Positions 1 through 9,200 of a stretch of DNA of 64,000 nucleotides are shown in pieces. Within the stretch, counting starts at the first letter, position 1. Each line of letters begins with the position of its first letter. The stretch spans positions 62,001 to 126,000 of the forward strand of contig NZ_JBQKGW010000007.1 of the NCBI RefSeq assembly GCF_052118625.1. The letters run 5' to 3'. Source of the DNA: Porcincola sp945869225 (lineage in GTDB: Bacteria; Bacillota; Clostridia; Lachnospirales; Lachnospiraceae). The notes below the pieces were generated by a model. It did no database searches. It was not told the origin of the DNA and was given only the letters and a program-made list of their open reading frames with translations. Position numbers and translations under genes: made by a program.

Positions 1-21
1 TATGATCAGGAATCCGATTCT

Positions 22-3000
22 ATGTATCTGAAATCTCTTGAAGTTCAGGGTTTTAAATCCTTTGCAAACAGAATACTGTTTCAGTTCCACAACGGCATTA
101 CGGCTGTTGTAGGGCCGAATGGTTCGGGAAAGAGCAATGTTTCCGACGCAATCCGGTGGGTGCTCGGAGAGCAGAGTGCCAAGTCCCTCAGAGGCGGTTC
201 GATGCAGGATGTCATCTTTGCGGGGACGCAGACCCGAAAGCCGATGAGTTACGCCTATGTCGCAATTACATTCGACAATGCGGATCATCTTCTTCCGGTT
301 GAGTATGATGAGGTCACGGTTGCCAGGCGGCTGTACCGCTCCGGAGAGAGTGAGTATCTGATCAACGGAACCGAAGTGCGGATGCGGGATGTCCAGGAGC
401 TTTTTTTCGATACAGGGATCGGAAAAGAGGGCTATTCGCTGATCGGGCAGGGGCAGGTCGAGAAGATCCTGAACGGAAGACCGGACGAACGCCGGGAGCT
501 GTTCGATGAGGCCGCCGGCATTGTGAAGTACAAGCATCGGAAGGCTTCCACGCTGAAGAAGCTCGAGAGCGAACAGGCCAATCTTGTCCGTGTCAACGAC
601 ATTCTTTCGGAGCTTGAGCGCCAGGTCGGGCCGCTGAAGAAGCAGTCCGAGAAGGCAAAGGTCTATCTTGAAAAACGTGACAGCCTGAAGGCCCTCGATG
701 CCAATGTGTTTCTGCTCAGCAGTGAAAAGTCTGAATCGGCCCTTGAGGAGGCAGATGAAAAACTGCGTGTGGCGAAAGATGAGATGGAGGAAGCCGGCAG
801 GAAGCTTGAGGAGACGAAGGAACGGTACGAGAAGCTGGAGACAGAGCTGAAGGAGGATGCCGGAAGGATGACCGCCCTCAGTGAGGAGGTGAACGCCGCC
901 AGACTGTCACGCCAGCAGCTTTTAAGTCAGACAGACCTCCTGCTTGAGCAGATCCGGGCGCTGGAATCAGGCCAGAAGGAGCAGGGGGAGAGAAGGGACA
1001 GACTGTCCACAGAGATTGAGGAGCGAAAGGAAAAGCTGGGGGAGTCGGTCAGCCGCCTTCAGGCGCTCGACGAGTCTGTTCTGAAGCTTGAGGCGCAGAA
1101 AGCTGAGCAGGAGAGTGCCAGAAAGACGCTTCAGGAGAAGATGGAGGCGCTCAGTCAGAAGATTGAGGAGGAAAAGTCGGAGATCATCCGGCTGCTCGGT
1201 GAACGGACAGATATCCAGACCGACAGGCAGAGGGCGGAGACACTGATGGAGCAGCTCTCCGTGCAGGAGGCGCAGCTGAATGCGCGGGAGCTGGTTCTGA
1301 AGAGCGATGAGAAGGAGGAGACAAACTCCAGAAAGGAGCTGGAGCAGCAGCAAACCGGCGCTGAACAGGAAGCCGGGGATCTGAAACTCCGCTCCAGAAA
1401 GCTGAATCTGGATCTCAGTGACGCGCAGGAGGCCTTTGCCTCCGGAAATGAAAAGCTGGCGCAGGCCAGGGAGGATTATCAGCGGCAGAGTGCCCGCTTC
1501 GAGACGCTTCGATCGATGACGGAGCGGTATGAGGGCTATGGCGGTTCGATCCGCAGAGTCATGGAGCAGAAGGATCATTTCCCCGGGATACTGGGTGTGG
1601 TTGCGGATCTGATCCAGACCACAAAGAAATATGAGCTTGCAGTTGAGACGGCGCTCGGTGGTTCTATTCAGAACATTGTCACCGACAATGAGCAGACAGC
1701 CAAGAGCATGATTGCTTTTCTGAAGGAGAATAAGTTCGGAAGAGCAACATTTCTCCCGCTGACGGCAATGAAAGCCCAGGATTTCTCCCAGAAAGGCGCT
1801 CTGAATGAGCCAGGTGTGGTCGGACTTGCCTCCGGGCTTGTCACATGCCAGGATATGTTCCGGCAGCTCGCCGGGCATCTTCTCGGGAGGACGCTTGTCG
1901 TTGATCAGATTGACCACGCGGTAGCGATCGCAAGAAAATATCACTATTCGATCCGGATTGTGACGCTCGACGGCGAACTGCTCAGCCCGGGCGGATCAAT
2001 GACCGGCGGTGCCTTCCGCTCAAGCAGCAACCTGCTTGGAAGGCGCCGGGAGATTGATGACCTCTCGCGGGTGCTTTCTAAGAAAAAGCAGGCGCTTGAA
2101 AGCCTTGAGAAGGAGGTGGAGCAGGCGCATGACCGCAGAAATCATCTCAGGGAGGAGATTGCCGCGGTGACCGGCAAGATCCAGCAGAGCAGCTATGATC
2201 TCGGAACCCTGAAGCTGAAGATGCAGGATGTGGATCTCCGCATCCAAAAGACGCAGGATGCATTTGCTCAGATCAATGCCCAGCGGGAGGAGATCGCCCG
2301 CCAGCGCGAAAGCCTCAAGGCACAGCATGATGTCAGCGGGGACAATCTGAAGCAGTCGGATGCGTCCCAGAAGGCACTCAATGATGACATCGACAGCCGG
2401 ACGAAGGAGCTGGATGCGCTGAAGCGGAGCGCGGCAGAGGCAGATACTTCGCTCTCCAGACTGCAGGTTCAGCTTGCCGGAAGCGGTCAGGAGCGGACAT
2501 TCATCACCCAGAATCAGGAGCGGCTTCGGGAAGAAATCCAGGCGCGGGAAACAGAGCGGGGCGGGATCGAAAAAACGCTTCGGAATCAGACAGCATCGAA
2601 GGCAGACCGGGAAGGAAAGATCGGCAGTCTGAAGGAACAGGCGCAGAAGGAGCAGGAGAAGGAGGCACAGCTGAAGGAGGAGCTTCAGCAGCTGACAGCG
2701 CTCAGGGAGGAGAAAGAGAAAAAGCAAAAGACCTTCTTTACCGAGCGGGAGCAGCTGGCGGAGCACAGCTCATATCTTGACAGGGAGGTCTTCCGGCTGG
2801 AACAGCAGATCGAGAAGATGAAGGCTGACCGGGAGAAGGACATCGCATATCTCTGGGAGGAGTACGAGCTGACCCCTGTTGCCTGCAGAGAGCTCAGGCG
2901 GGATGACCTGGGCAGCCTTACGGAGATGAAAAAGCGCATCGGTGAGCTGCGCCATGATATCCGCCAGCTTGGAAGCGTCAATGTCGGAGCGATCGAGGAG

Positions 3001-3579
3001 TATCGCGAGCTGTCACAGCGGTTTGAATTCCTCTCTGCCCAGCATGAGGATCTGGTAAAATCCGCAGCGGATCTTGAGAAGATTATCAAGGATCTGGATG
3101 AAGGCATGCGGGACCGGTTCAAGGAACAGTTCTCGATGATCCAGACGGAGTTTGACCGTACGTTCCGGGATCTTTTCGGCGGCGGGAAGGGGACACTGGA
3201 GCTGGAGGAGGGTGTGGACATTCTGGATGCCGGCATCCGGGTCATCGCTCAGCCGCCGGGGAAGAAGCTCCAGAACATGATGCAGCTCTCCGGCGGAGAA
3301 AAATCACTGGCAGCGATTGCTCTCCTGTTTGCAATTCAGAACCTGAAACCGTCCCCATTCTGCCTGCTTGACGAGATTGAGTCAGCACTGGATGAGAACA
3401 ATGTGGAGCGCTATGCCCAGTATCTGCGCAAGTTGACAAAGCATACCCAGTTCATTATCATAACTCACAGACGCGGATCCATGACCGCAGCTGACAGGCT
3501 GTACGGGATTACCATGCAGGAGAAGGGAATCTCGGCACTGGTTTCCGTCGACCTGGTAGCTGACAAGCTTGATGCGTGA
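22..3579 (+). CDS. smc: Chromosome segregation ATPase SMC
   Basis: Structural maintenance of chromosomes protein (1185 aa), the ATPase core of the bacterial condensin that works with ScpA/ScpB to compact and segregate the nucleoid. The N-terminal head carries Walker A GPNGSGKS at about residues 31-38. Long Glu/Lys/Gln-rich coiled coils follow, interrupted by a globular hinge at about 520-660. The C-terminal head has the ABC signature LSGGEKS near 1090 and Walker B FCLLDEIESALDE near 1113. Length is typical for the family. The gene starts 21 bases from the window edge; rnc usually precedes it in Firmicutes but cannot be seen here. ftsY follows 16 bases after the stop, so the two are probably cotranscribed. 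Confidence 0.98.
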   Translation: MYLKSLEVQGFKSFANRILFQFHNGITAVVGPNGSGKSNVSDAIRWVLGEQSAKSLRGGSMQDVIFAGTQTRKPMSYAYVAITFDNADHLLPVEYDEVTVARRLYRSGESEYLINGTEVRMRDVQELFFDTGIGKEGYSLIGQGQVEKILNGRPDERRELFDEAAGIVKYKHRKASTLKKLESEQANLVRVNDILSELERQVGPLKKQSEKAKVYLEKRDSLKALDANVFLLSSEKSESALEEADEKLRVAKDEMEEAGRKLEETKERYEKLETELKEDAGRMTALSEEVNAARLSRQQLLSQTDLLLEQIRALESGQKEQGERRDRLSTEIEERKEKLGESVSRLQALDESVLKLEAQKAEQESARKTLQEKMEALSQKIEEEKSEIIRLLGERTDIQTDRQRAETLMEQLSVQEAQLNARELVLKSDEKEETNSRKELEQQQTGAEQEAGDLKLRSRKLNLDLSDAQEAFASGNEKLAQAREDYQRQSARFETLRSMTERYEGYGGSIRRVMEQKDHFPGILGVVADLIQTTKKYELAVETALGGSIQNIVTDNEQTAKSMIAFLKENKFGRATFLPLTAMKAQDFSQKGALNEPGVVGLASGLVTCQDMFRQLAGHLLGRTLVVDQIDHAVAIARKYHYSIRIVTLDGELLSPGGSMTGGAFRSSSNLLGRRREIDDLSRVLSKKKQALESLEKEVEQAHDRRNHLREEIAAVTGKIQQSSYDLGTLKLKMQDVDLRIQKTQDAFAQINAQREEIARQRESLKAQHDVSGDNLKQSDASQKALNDDIDSRTKELDALKRSAAEADTSLSRLQVQLAGSGQERTFITQNQERLREEIQARETERGGIEKTLRNQTASKADREGKIGSLKEQAQKEQEKEAQLKEELQQLTALREEKEKKQKTFFTEREQLAEHSSYLDREVFRLEQQIEKMKADREKDIAYLWEEYELTPVACRELRRDDLGSLTEMKKRIGELRHDIRQLGSVNVGAIEEYRELSQRFEFLSAQHEDLVKSAADLEKIIKDLDEGMRDRFKEQFSMIQTEFDRTFRDLFGGGKGTLELEEGVDILDAGIRVIAQPPGKKLQNMMQLSGGEKSLAAIALLFAIQNLKPSPFCLLDEIESALDENNVERYAQYLRKLTKHTQFIIITHRRGSMTAADRLYGITMQEKGISALVSVDLVADKLDA

Positions 3580-3595
3580 GAAGGGAGCAGGATTC

Positions 3596-4543
3596 ATGGC
3601 AGGATCGGAGAAAAAGGGAGGCTTTTTCAGCAGGCTTGTCCGGGGGCTGACCAAGTCAAGGGACAATCTCGGCAGCAGTGTGGAGGATGCCCTGTCCGGA
3701 TACACATCGATCGATGACGATTTTTATGATGAGATCGAGGAGATCCTGGTCATGGGAGATGTCGGCATTGGTGCGACGACCTCCATTCTGAATCATCTGA
3801 AGCAGAAGGTGAAGGAGCAGCATGTCAGAAAGCCTGCCCAGTGCAGGGAGCTGCTTTTGCAGAGCATCAAGGATGAGATGAATGTCGGACAGGCGGACTA
3901 CCGGTTTGAGCATGAGAAGAGTGTTGTCCTTGTGGTCGGTGTCAATGGCGTCGGCAAGACGACATCCATCGGAAAGCTCGCCGGTCTTCTGAAGCAGGAA
4001 GGCCGGAAGGTCGTCCTGGCTGCCGCAGATACATTTCGCGCCGCGGCGGGGGAGCAGCTTGATATCTGGGCGAAAAAGACCGATGTGCCGATGATCAGCG
4101 GACAGGAGGGATCGGACCCGGGCTCGGTTGTCTACGATGCCATCGCGGCGGCGAAGGCACGGGACGCGGATGTCCTGCTCGTCGACACGGCAGGGCGGCT
4201 TCATAATAAGAAGAACCTCATGGCGGAGCTGGGAAAGATTAACCGGATCATTGACAGAGAATATCCGGAAGCCTACAGGGAAACGCTTGTGGTTCTGGAC
4301 GGAACAACCGGTCAGAATGCGCTGGCGCAGGCCAGAGAATTCAAGGAAGTCACCAATGTGACCGGCATAATCCTGACAAAGCTTGACGGGACGGCGAAGG
4401 GGGGCATCGCGATCGCGATTCACTCTGAACTTGGGATCCCTGTGAAGTATATCGGAGTCGGAGAACGGGTTGATGATCTGCAGAAGTTTGACGCGGACCA
4501 GTTTGTGAATGCGCTGTTTGATGTCAAAAAGTCGGACCTTTGA
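3596..4543 (+). CDS. ftsY: Signal recognition particle receptor FtsY
   Basis: SRP receptor GTPase that docks Ffh-ribosome complexes at the membrane for co-translational insertion. The SRP-type NG domain is complete: P-loop GVNGVGKTT near residue 115, DTAGRL near 196 and TKLDGT near 261. The N-terminal acidic A domain is short, as in many Clostridia. I chose ATG 3596 (315 aa) because AAGGGAG lies just upstream; an in-frame ATG at 3569 would overlap smc and lacks a comparable site. The partner ffh lies 2 kb downstream, separated by a threonine ammonia-lyase gene. Confidence 0.97.
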   Translation: MAGSEKKGGFFSRLVRGLTKSRDNLGSSVEDALSGYTSIDDDFYDEIEEILVMGDVGIGATTSILNHLKQKVKEQHVRKPAQCRELLLQSIKDEMNVGQADYRFEHEKSVVLVVGVNGVGKTTSIGKLAGLLKQEGRKVVLAAADTFRAAAGEQLDIWAKKTDVPMISGQEGSDPGSVVYDAIAAAKARDADVLLVDTAGRLHNKKNLMAELGKINRIIDREYPEAYRETLVVLDGTTGQNALAQAREFKEVTNVTGIILTKLDGTAKGGIAIAIHSELGIPVKYIGVGERVDDLQKFDADQFVNALFDVKKSDL

Positions 4544-4652
4544 GACAGGCAGACAGGAGTGAAGGACAAAGCAGCCGCAGTTCTGCCGGGCCGTGCGGGA
4601 ATACTGCCCGAGGCAGGACGTCATTCAGGCAGCCGGAGGAGATCTATTCGAG

Positions 4653-5873
4653 ATGAAAAAGATGCTGACAAGGGAGGCCTTTGAGGAAGCCTCGCAGATT
4701 GTAAGACAGGTTACAGAAGATACGAGGCTCGTCTACAGCGATTACTTCAGCAGCCAGTGCGGCAACAAGGTATGGCTGAAGCCGGAAAACATGCAGGTGA
4801 CGGGCGCCTATAAGATCCGCGGTGCCTATTACAAGGTTTCCACGATGAGCGAGGAGGACAGAAAGAAGGGCCTGATCACGGCATCAGCCGGGAATCATGC
4901 CCAGGGAGTCGCCTACGCTGCGAGAAAGTATGGCTGCCATGCGACAATCGTCATGCCGACGACGACACCGCTGATCAAGGTCAACCGGACCCGTTCATAC
5001 GGAGCGGAAGTTGTTCTGTACGGAGATGTGTACGATGAATCCTGCGCCTATGCGCTGAAGCTTGCGCAGGAGAAGGGCTATACCTTCGTTCATCCTTTTG
5101 ATGATCCGACCGTTGCGACCGGCCAGGGGACGATCATGATGGAGATCTTCAAGGACCTTCCGCTTGTGGAGTATGTCCTGGTTCCTGTCGGCGGCGGCGG
5201 ACTGGCGACAGGCGTGTCCACGCTGGCAAAGATGCTGAACCCGAACATCAAGGTGATTGGTGTCGAACCTTCCGGGGCAGCATGTCTTTCGGCTTCTCTG
5301 AAGGCCGGTCATGTTGTGACACTTCCGACTGTCAGCACCATCGCGGACGGGACAGCCGTGAAGACACCGGGCGAGCATGTGTTCCCTTATCTTCAGAAGA
5401 ATATCGATGAAGTCATCACCGTCGATGACGACGAGCTGATCGTGGCTTTTCTGGATATGGTCGAGAACCATAAGATGATCGTGGAAAATTCCGGACTTCT
5501 GACGGTCGCGGCGCTGCGTCATCTCAAGGTGAGGGACAAACGTGTTGTCTCTGTTCTGTCCGGCGGCAATATGGATGTCATCACGATGTCTTCCGTCGTG
5601 CAGAGAGGGCTGATCCAGAGAGACCGGATCTTCACCTTCTCAGTCATGCTGCCGGATAAACCTGGCAGCCTTGTCAAGGTTGCAACCGCCATCGCACAGG
5701 CGCAGGGCAATGTCATCCGTCTGGCACACAACCAGTTTGTAACGACAAACAGAAGTGCGGCGGTCAAGCTGACTATCACGCTGGAGGCATTCGGGACAGA
5801 GCATAAGGAGATGATCCTGAAGAAGGTTCGCGAGGCGGGTTTTGAGCCGAAGATGGAGGATGCCGCCCTGTAA
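4653..5873 (+). CDS. ilvA: Threonine ammonia-lyase with C-terminal ACT domain
   Basis: PLP-dependent enzyme (406 aa) that deaminates L-threonine to 2-oxobutanoate, the first step towards isoleucine or a catabolic route to propionate. The PLP lysine motif is visible as GAYKIRGA, followed by SAGNHAQG and the phosphate-binding glycine loop VGGGGLATG. The last ~75 residues form one ACT domain starting at FSVMLPDKPGSL. This single-ACT ~400-aa form differs from the two-ACT-repeat biosynthetic E. coli IlvA, so biosynthetic or catabolic use cannot be decided from sequence. ATG 4653 follows GGAGGAG with a somewhat long gap. No T-box or other leader is visible upstream. A terminator follows directly. 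Confidence 0.93.
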   Translation: MKKMLTREAFEEASQIVRQVTEDTRLVYSDYFSSQCGNKVWLKPENMQVTGAYKIRGAYYKVSTMSEEDRKKGLITASAGNHAQGVAYAARKYGCHATIVMPTTTPLIKVNRTRSYGAEVVLYGDVYDESCAYALKLAQEKGYTFVHPFDDPTVATGQGTIMMEIFKDLPLVEYVLVPVGGGGLATGVSTLAKMLNPNIKVIGVEPSGAACLSASLKAGHVVTLPTVSTIADGTAVKTPGEHVFPYLQKNIDEVITVDDDELIVAFLDMVENHKMIVENSGLLTVAALRHLKVRDKRVVSVLSGGNMDVITMSSVVQRGLIQRDRIFTFSVMLPDKPGSLVKVATAIAQAQGNVIRLAHNQFVTTNRSAAVKLTITLEAFGTEHKEMILKKVREAGFEPKMEDAAL

Positions 5874-5952
5874 GGAGGACAGGCGTTCCAAAGAGATGGC
5901 AGCCGGTGTATGCTCCATTCATCCATTCAGAAGAGAAGATCGGGAACGAGAG

Positions 5953-5985
5953 AGGTGTCAAGAAAAAATACTTGACACCTTTTTC
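5953..5985 (+). terminator. Intrinsic terminator after ilvA
   Basis: A perfect 10-bp stem (AGGTGTCAAG / CTTGACACCT) with an 8-base A-rich loop is followed by five T residues. It ends the smc-ftsY-ilvA transcription unit. Its 3' arm contains the -35 box of the next promoter. Confidence 0.9.
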
Positions 5986-6000
5986 ATTATCCTGTATTCT
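5972..6000 (+). promoter_or_regulatory. Promoter of ylxM-ffh
   Basis: TTGACA (5972-5977), a 17-base spacer, then TATTCT (5995-6000). The -35 box lies within the right arm of the preceding terminator. The predicted start near 6007 leaves a leader of only about 11 bases before the ylxM ATG, just enough to hold the AGGTGATG ribosome binding site. Confidence 0.75.
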
Positions 6001-6017
6001 TACGCAGGTGATGTTCA

Positions 6018-6356
6018 ATGGAAAAGATTGTCGAACAGACGATGCTCTTTGATTTCTACGGCGAGCTTCTGACCGAGCACCAGAAACAGGTGTTTGGCGA
6101 TGTCATTCTTGGCGATCTGTCTTTGAGTGAAGCCGCGGCACAGTACGGTGTCAGCAGGCAGGGCATTCACGATCTGGTAAGGCGGGTGGATGTACAGCTG
6201 AGGGAGTATGAGTCGAAGCTTCATCTGGTGGAACGCTTTCTGAAAATTCGAAAGGAAGCGCTTCAGATCCGGCAGATGTGTGAGGACGGGGAAGTCGCCG
6301 GGGCAGGTGCCGGGAGCATCAGACAGATCTGTGACCGGATTTTGAATGAGCTGTGA
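6018..6356 (+). CDS. ylxM: YlxM family helix-turn-helix protein
   Basis: A 112-aa DNA-binding-like protein of the YlxM/P13 family, almost always encoded immediately upstream of ffh in Firmicutes. It resembles sigma region 4: LSLSEAAAQYGVSRQGIHDL forms a recognisable helix-turn-helix at about residues 34-53. In streptococci YlxM is an accessory of the SRP pathway that affects Ffh/FtsY GTPase activity; whether that holds here is inference. It sits 68 bases upstream of ffh, downstream of a good promoter, with no terminator between, so the two are cotranscribed. Confidence 0.93.
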   Translation: MEKIVEQTMLFDFYGELLTEHQKQVFGDVILGDLSLSEAAAQYGVSRQGIHDLVRRVDVQLREYESKLHLVERFLKIRKEALQIRQMCEDGEVAGAGAGSIRQICDRILNEL

Positions 6357-6424
6357 TGCGCAGGAATGAGATCTTCCCGAGACGGGCAAGAACCGGAGGC
6401 GGACAGCCGGAGAGGAGGCAGTGA

Positions 6425-7801
6425 ATGGCATTCGAGAGTTTGTCGGATAAACTTCAGAATATCTTCAAGAACCTCCGCAAAAAGGGAAAACTGACGGAGG
6501 AAGATGTCAAAAGCGCGCTGAAGGAGGTCAAGCTGGCGCTCCTGGAGGCGGATGTTTCGTTCAAGGTCGTAAAGAGCTTCATGAAGGATGTGCAGGAGCG
6601 GGCGGTCGGCGCGGATGTCATGAATGGCCTGAATCCCGGTCAGATGGTGATCAAGATTGTCAGTGATGAGCTGACCTCTCTGATGGGATCGGAGATGGTC
6701 GATCTGAAACTGAACCCGCAGACCTCGATGACGGTCATCATGATGATGGGACTGAACGGTGCCGGCAAGACGACCACGTCCGCAAAGCTCGCGGCGAAGC
6801 TCAAGAGCAGAGGCTACAGGCCGCTTCTGGCCGGACTTGATATCTACAGACCGGCCGCGGTAAAGCAGCTGCAGGTCAACGCGGAGAAGATCGGCATCGA
6901 CGTCTACTGGGACGACAAACATGAATTCCTGCCGCCTGATATTGCGAAGAACGCGGTTGGCTATGCTCAGCAGAACGGGTACAATATCGTAATCCTCGAT
7001 ACAGCGGGGCGTCTGCAGATCGACAAGGACATGATGGACGAGCTGCATGAGATCAAGGAGAAGGTCACAGTCGATGACTCCATCCTTGTCGTGGATGCCA
7101 TGACCGGACAGGATGCCGTGAATGTGGCTTCCGCGTTTGAGGAGAAGGTTGGAATCGACGGTGTGATCCTCACTAAGCTCGACGGAGACACACGAGGCGG
7201 CGCAGCGCTCTCTATCCGTGCGACGGTCGGGAAGCCGATCCTGTATGTCGGGATGGGCGAAAAGCTGGATGATCTTCAGCAGTTCTATCCGGACCGCATG
7301 GCGTCAAGAATTCTTGGCATGGGCGATGTGATGACGCTGATCGAGAAGGCCCAGCAGAATGTCAACGAGGAACAGGCGAGGGCCATGGAGCAGAAGCTCC
7401 GCAAGGCATCCTTCGGATTTGATGATTATCTGGCTTCGATGGACCAGATGAAGAAGATGGGCGGGATGAAGTCTGTGTTGTCGATGATTCCCGGGGTCAG
7501 CTCGTCTCAGATGTCCCAGTTTGAGGATGCAATCGACGAGAAGGCAATGGCGAGAACCGAGGCCATCATCTACTCCATGACACCGAAGGAACGGTCCAAT
7601 CCGGATATCCTGACCCCGTCGAGGCGGGCTAGGGTGGCAAAGGGAGCGGGCGTATCAATTGACGAGGTCAACCGTCTGTGCAGGCAGCTTGAACAGTCCA
7701 GAAAGCTGATGAAGCAGTATGGCAGTATGCTGAAGGGCGGGAAAAAGCGCCGGGGCTTTGGCGGGATGGGCGGCCTGGGCGGCATGAGGCTCCCGTTCTG
7801 A
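6425..7801 (+). CDS. ffh: Signal recognition particle protein Ffh
   Basis: SRP54 homologue (458 aa) that binds signal sequences and 4.5S/scRNA and delivers ribosomes to FtsY. The N domain is followed by the G domain with GLNGAGKTTT near residue 109, DTAGRLQ near 192 and TKLDGD near 249. The methionine-rich M domain runs from about 300, with MKKMGGMKSVLSMIPG, and ends in a glycine/methionine-rich tail. Length and domain order are normal. The SRP RNA gene is not recognisable in this window. rpsP follows after a 212-base gap. Confidence 0.98.
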   Translation: MAFESLSDKLQNIFKNLRKKGKLTEEDVKSALKEVKLALLEADVSFKVVKSFMKDVQERAVGADVMNGLNPGQMVIKIVSDELTSLMGSEMVDLKLNPQTSMTVIMMMGLNGAGKTTTSAKLAAKLKSRGYRPLLAGLDIYRPAAVKQLQVNAEKIGIDVYWDDKHEFLPPDIAKNAVGYAQQNGYNIVILDTAGRLQIDKDMMDELHEIKEKVTVDDSILVVDAMTGQDAVNVASAFEEKVGIDGVILTKLDGDTRGGAALSIRATVGKPILYVGMGEKLDDLQQFYPDRMASRILGMGDVMTLIEKAQQNVNEEQARAMEQKLRKASFGFDDYLASMDQMKKMGGMKSVLSMIPGVSSSQMSQFEDAIDEKAMARTEAIIYSMTPKERSNPDILTPSRRARVAKGAGVSIDEVNRLCRQLEQSRKLMKQYGSMLKGGKKRRGFGGMGGLGGMRLPF

Positions 7802-8013
7802 ACAAGCGCACGTCCGGTGTGCAGAGAGCCGGAAAGCTGTGCCGCAGGAAGGCGGAGCTGGAGGAATCAGCAGGCGGACGCCTGAGACCATACAGACATC
7901 AGTGCGCAGTGCGGCTCACAGACAGAAGTACAAGAGCGGATGAATATGCGCGGATGCGCATTTTCACATATATTCATTACAAGCATCAATCTTATTATTT
8001 GGAGGAATGAAAC

Positions 8014-8259
8014 ATGTCAGTCAAGATCAGACTCAGAAGAACAGGAAAGCTGAAGACTCCGCACTACAGAATCGTTGTCGCAGATTCCAGATCACCGCGT
8101 GATGGCAAGTGCATCGCTGAGATCGGAACGTATGATCCGAACACCGATCCGAGTACCTTCCACATCAATGAGGAAGAGGCGAAGAAGTGGCTCAGCAATG
8201 GCGCTCAGCCGACCGCAGTCGTTGGCAAGCTTTTCAAAATCGCCGGAATCGTAAAATAA
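8014..8259 (+). CDS. rpsP: Ribosomal protein bS16
   Basis: 30S subunit protein S16 (81 aa), an early-assembly protein contacting 16S rRNA. It has the classic start MSVKIRLRRTGKLKTPHYRI and the conserved DSRSPRDGKCIAEIGTYDP segment. ATG 8014 follows TTTGGAGGAATGAAAC, a very strong ribosome binding site. It begins the widespread rpsP-khpA-rimM-trmD cluster. The 212-base gap upstream contains a small GC-rich inverted repeat around 7946-7960 (TGCGC...GCGCA followed by TTTT) that could be a weak terminator or leader structure, but I saw no convincing promoter. Confidence 0.98.
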   Translation: MSVKIRLRRTGKLKTPHYRIVVADSRSPRDGKCIAEIGTYDPNTDPSTFHINEEEAKKWLSNGAQPTAVVGKLFKIAGIVK

Positions 8260-8275
8260 GACGAAGGGGACGCCG

Positions 8276-8506
8276 ATGAAAGAGTTAGTGGAAACAATTG
8301 CAAAGGCTCTTGTCGAACACCCTGATGAAGTTGAGGTTACGGAGAAGGAAAGCGGGAGATCAATCCTGGTTGAGCTGAAGGTTGCCCCGTCTGATATGGG
8401 CAAGGTGATCGGAAAACAGGGCAGAATTGCGAAAGCCATCCGCTCCGTCGTGAAGGCTGCTGCTTCCAGAGACGACAAGAAAGTGATCGTTGATATCCTT
8501 CAATGA
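8276..8506 (+). CDS. khpA: KH-domain RNA-binding protein KhpA
   Basis: A 76-aa protein made of a single KH domain; the GXXG loop is visible as GKQG in MGKVIGKQGRIAKAI. KhpA (also called YlqC) pairs with KhpB/Jag in gram-positive bacteria and affects RNA stability and cell elongation; that role is family knowledge, not shown here. It starts 16 bases after the rpsP stop with a GAAGGGGA ribosome binding site and is surely cotranscribed with rpsP. An intrinsic terminator follows 6 bases after its stop. Confidence 0.93.
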   Translation: MKELVETIAKALVEHPDEVEVTEKESGRSILVELKVAPSDMGKVIGKQGRIAKAIRSVVKAAASRDDKKVIVDILQ

Positions 8507-8512
8507 CCTGGT

Positions 8513-8552
8513 ATCCCGCACTTTGGCATCCGCCAAGGCGCGGGACTTTTTT
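8513..8552 (+). terminator. Intrinsic terminator or attenuator between khpA and rimM
   Basis: A GC-rich stem, TCCCGC-A-CTTTGGC pairing with GCCAAGG-C-GCGGGA around a short loop, is followed by seven T residues. It separates rpsP-khpA from rimM-trmD. No promoter was found between it and the rimM ribosome binding site AAAGGAG, so partial read-through is likely, giving higher expression of the ribosomal part than of the maturation enzymes. Confidence 0.85.
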
Positions 8553-8567
8553 TAAAGGAGTATATCT

Positions 8568-9092
8568 ATGCTGCAGCCATACCTGCAAATCGGCGTCATT
8601 ACATCCACACATGCTCTGAAGGGAGAAGTCAAGGTTTATCCGACAACCGATGATGTAAAACGGTTCGAAGACCTTACGGAGGTATACGCAGCCTCAGACC
8701 CGGAACTTGCGGGAGAAGCGCTTTTCGTAGAGTCGGTTCGCTATTTCAAGAATATGGTTATTCTGAAATTCCGGGGACTCGACCGCATCGAGGATGTGCA
8801 GGCGCTTCTCAGGAAGAATCTGTATGTGGCCAGAAAGGATGCGGTGCCCCTCGGAGAGAACCAGTACTATGTGGCAGATCTGTATGGGATGGAGGTCATC
8901 CGGGAGGAAGACGGAGCGTCCCTTGGAAAGATTGCAGATGTTCTGGTGACAGGCGCCAACGACGTCTATGTTGTCAAAGGGAAGATGGATCCGAAGAAGG
9001 AAATTCTGATTCCGGCAATCAGAGACTGCATCCGGAAGGTCGATCTTGAGGGCGGAACGATGACGGTGCATCTGCCCGATGGACTGGCCTGA
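8568..9092 (+). CDS. rimM: 16S rRNA processing protein RimM
   Basis: Ribosome maturation factor (174 aa) that binds S19 and assists 30S head assembly. The N-terminal RimM beta-barrel starts with LQIGVITSTHALKGEVKVYP, and the C-terminal PRC-barrel contains YVADLYGMEVI and ILIPAIRDCIRKVDLEGGTM. ATG 8568 is preceded by AAAGGAGTATATCT. It lies in the rpsP-khpA-rimM-trmD cluster just downstream of an intrinsic terminator, so its expression probably depends on read-through. Confidence 0.96.
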   Translation: MLQPYLQIGVITSTHALKGEVKVYPTTDDVKRFEDLTEVYAASDPELAGEALFVESVRYFKNMVILKFRGLDRIEDVQALLRKNLYVARKDAVPLGENQYYVADLYGMEVIREEDGASLGKIADVLVTGANDVYVVKGKMDPKKEILIPAIRDCIRKVDLEGGTMTVHLPDGLA

Positions 9093-9200
9093 GGCCGGAG
9101 GACCGGCAGAACAGACTGAAATCCTGAATGAACAATAATGCGGACGGTGGATCACGGACAGCCGGAGAGGTGCTCCCGGGGCGGGGGCAGGAGGAGCTCT

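Noticed and set aside
7940..7965. Terminator or S16 autoregulatory hairpin upstream of rpsP
   Set aside because: The only inverted repeat is a 5-bp GC stem with a short T run, too weak to call either element.
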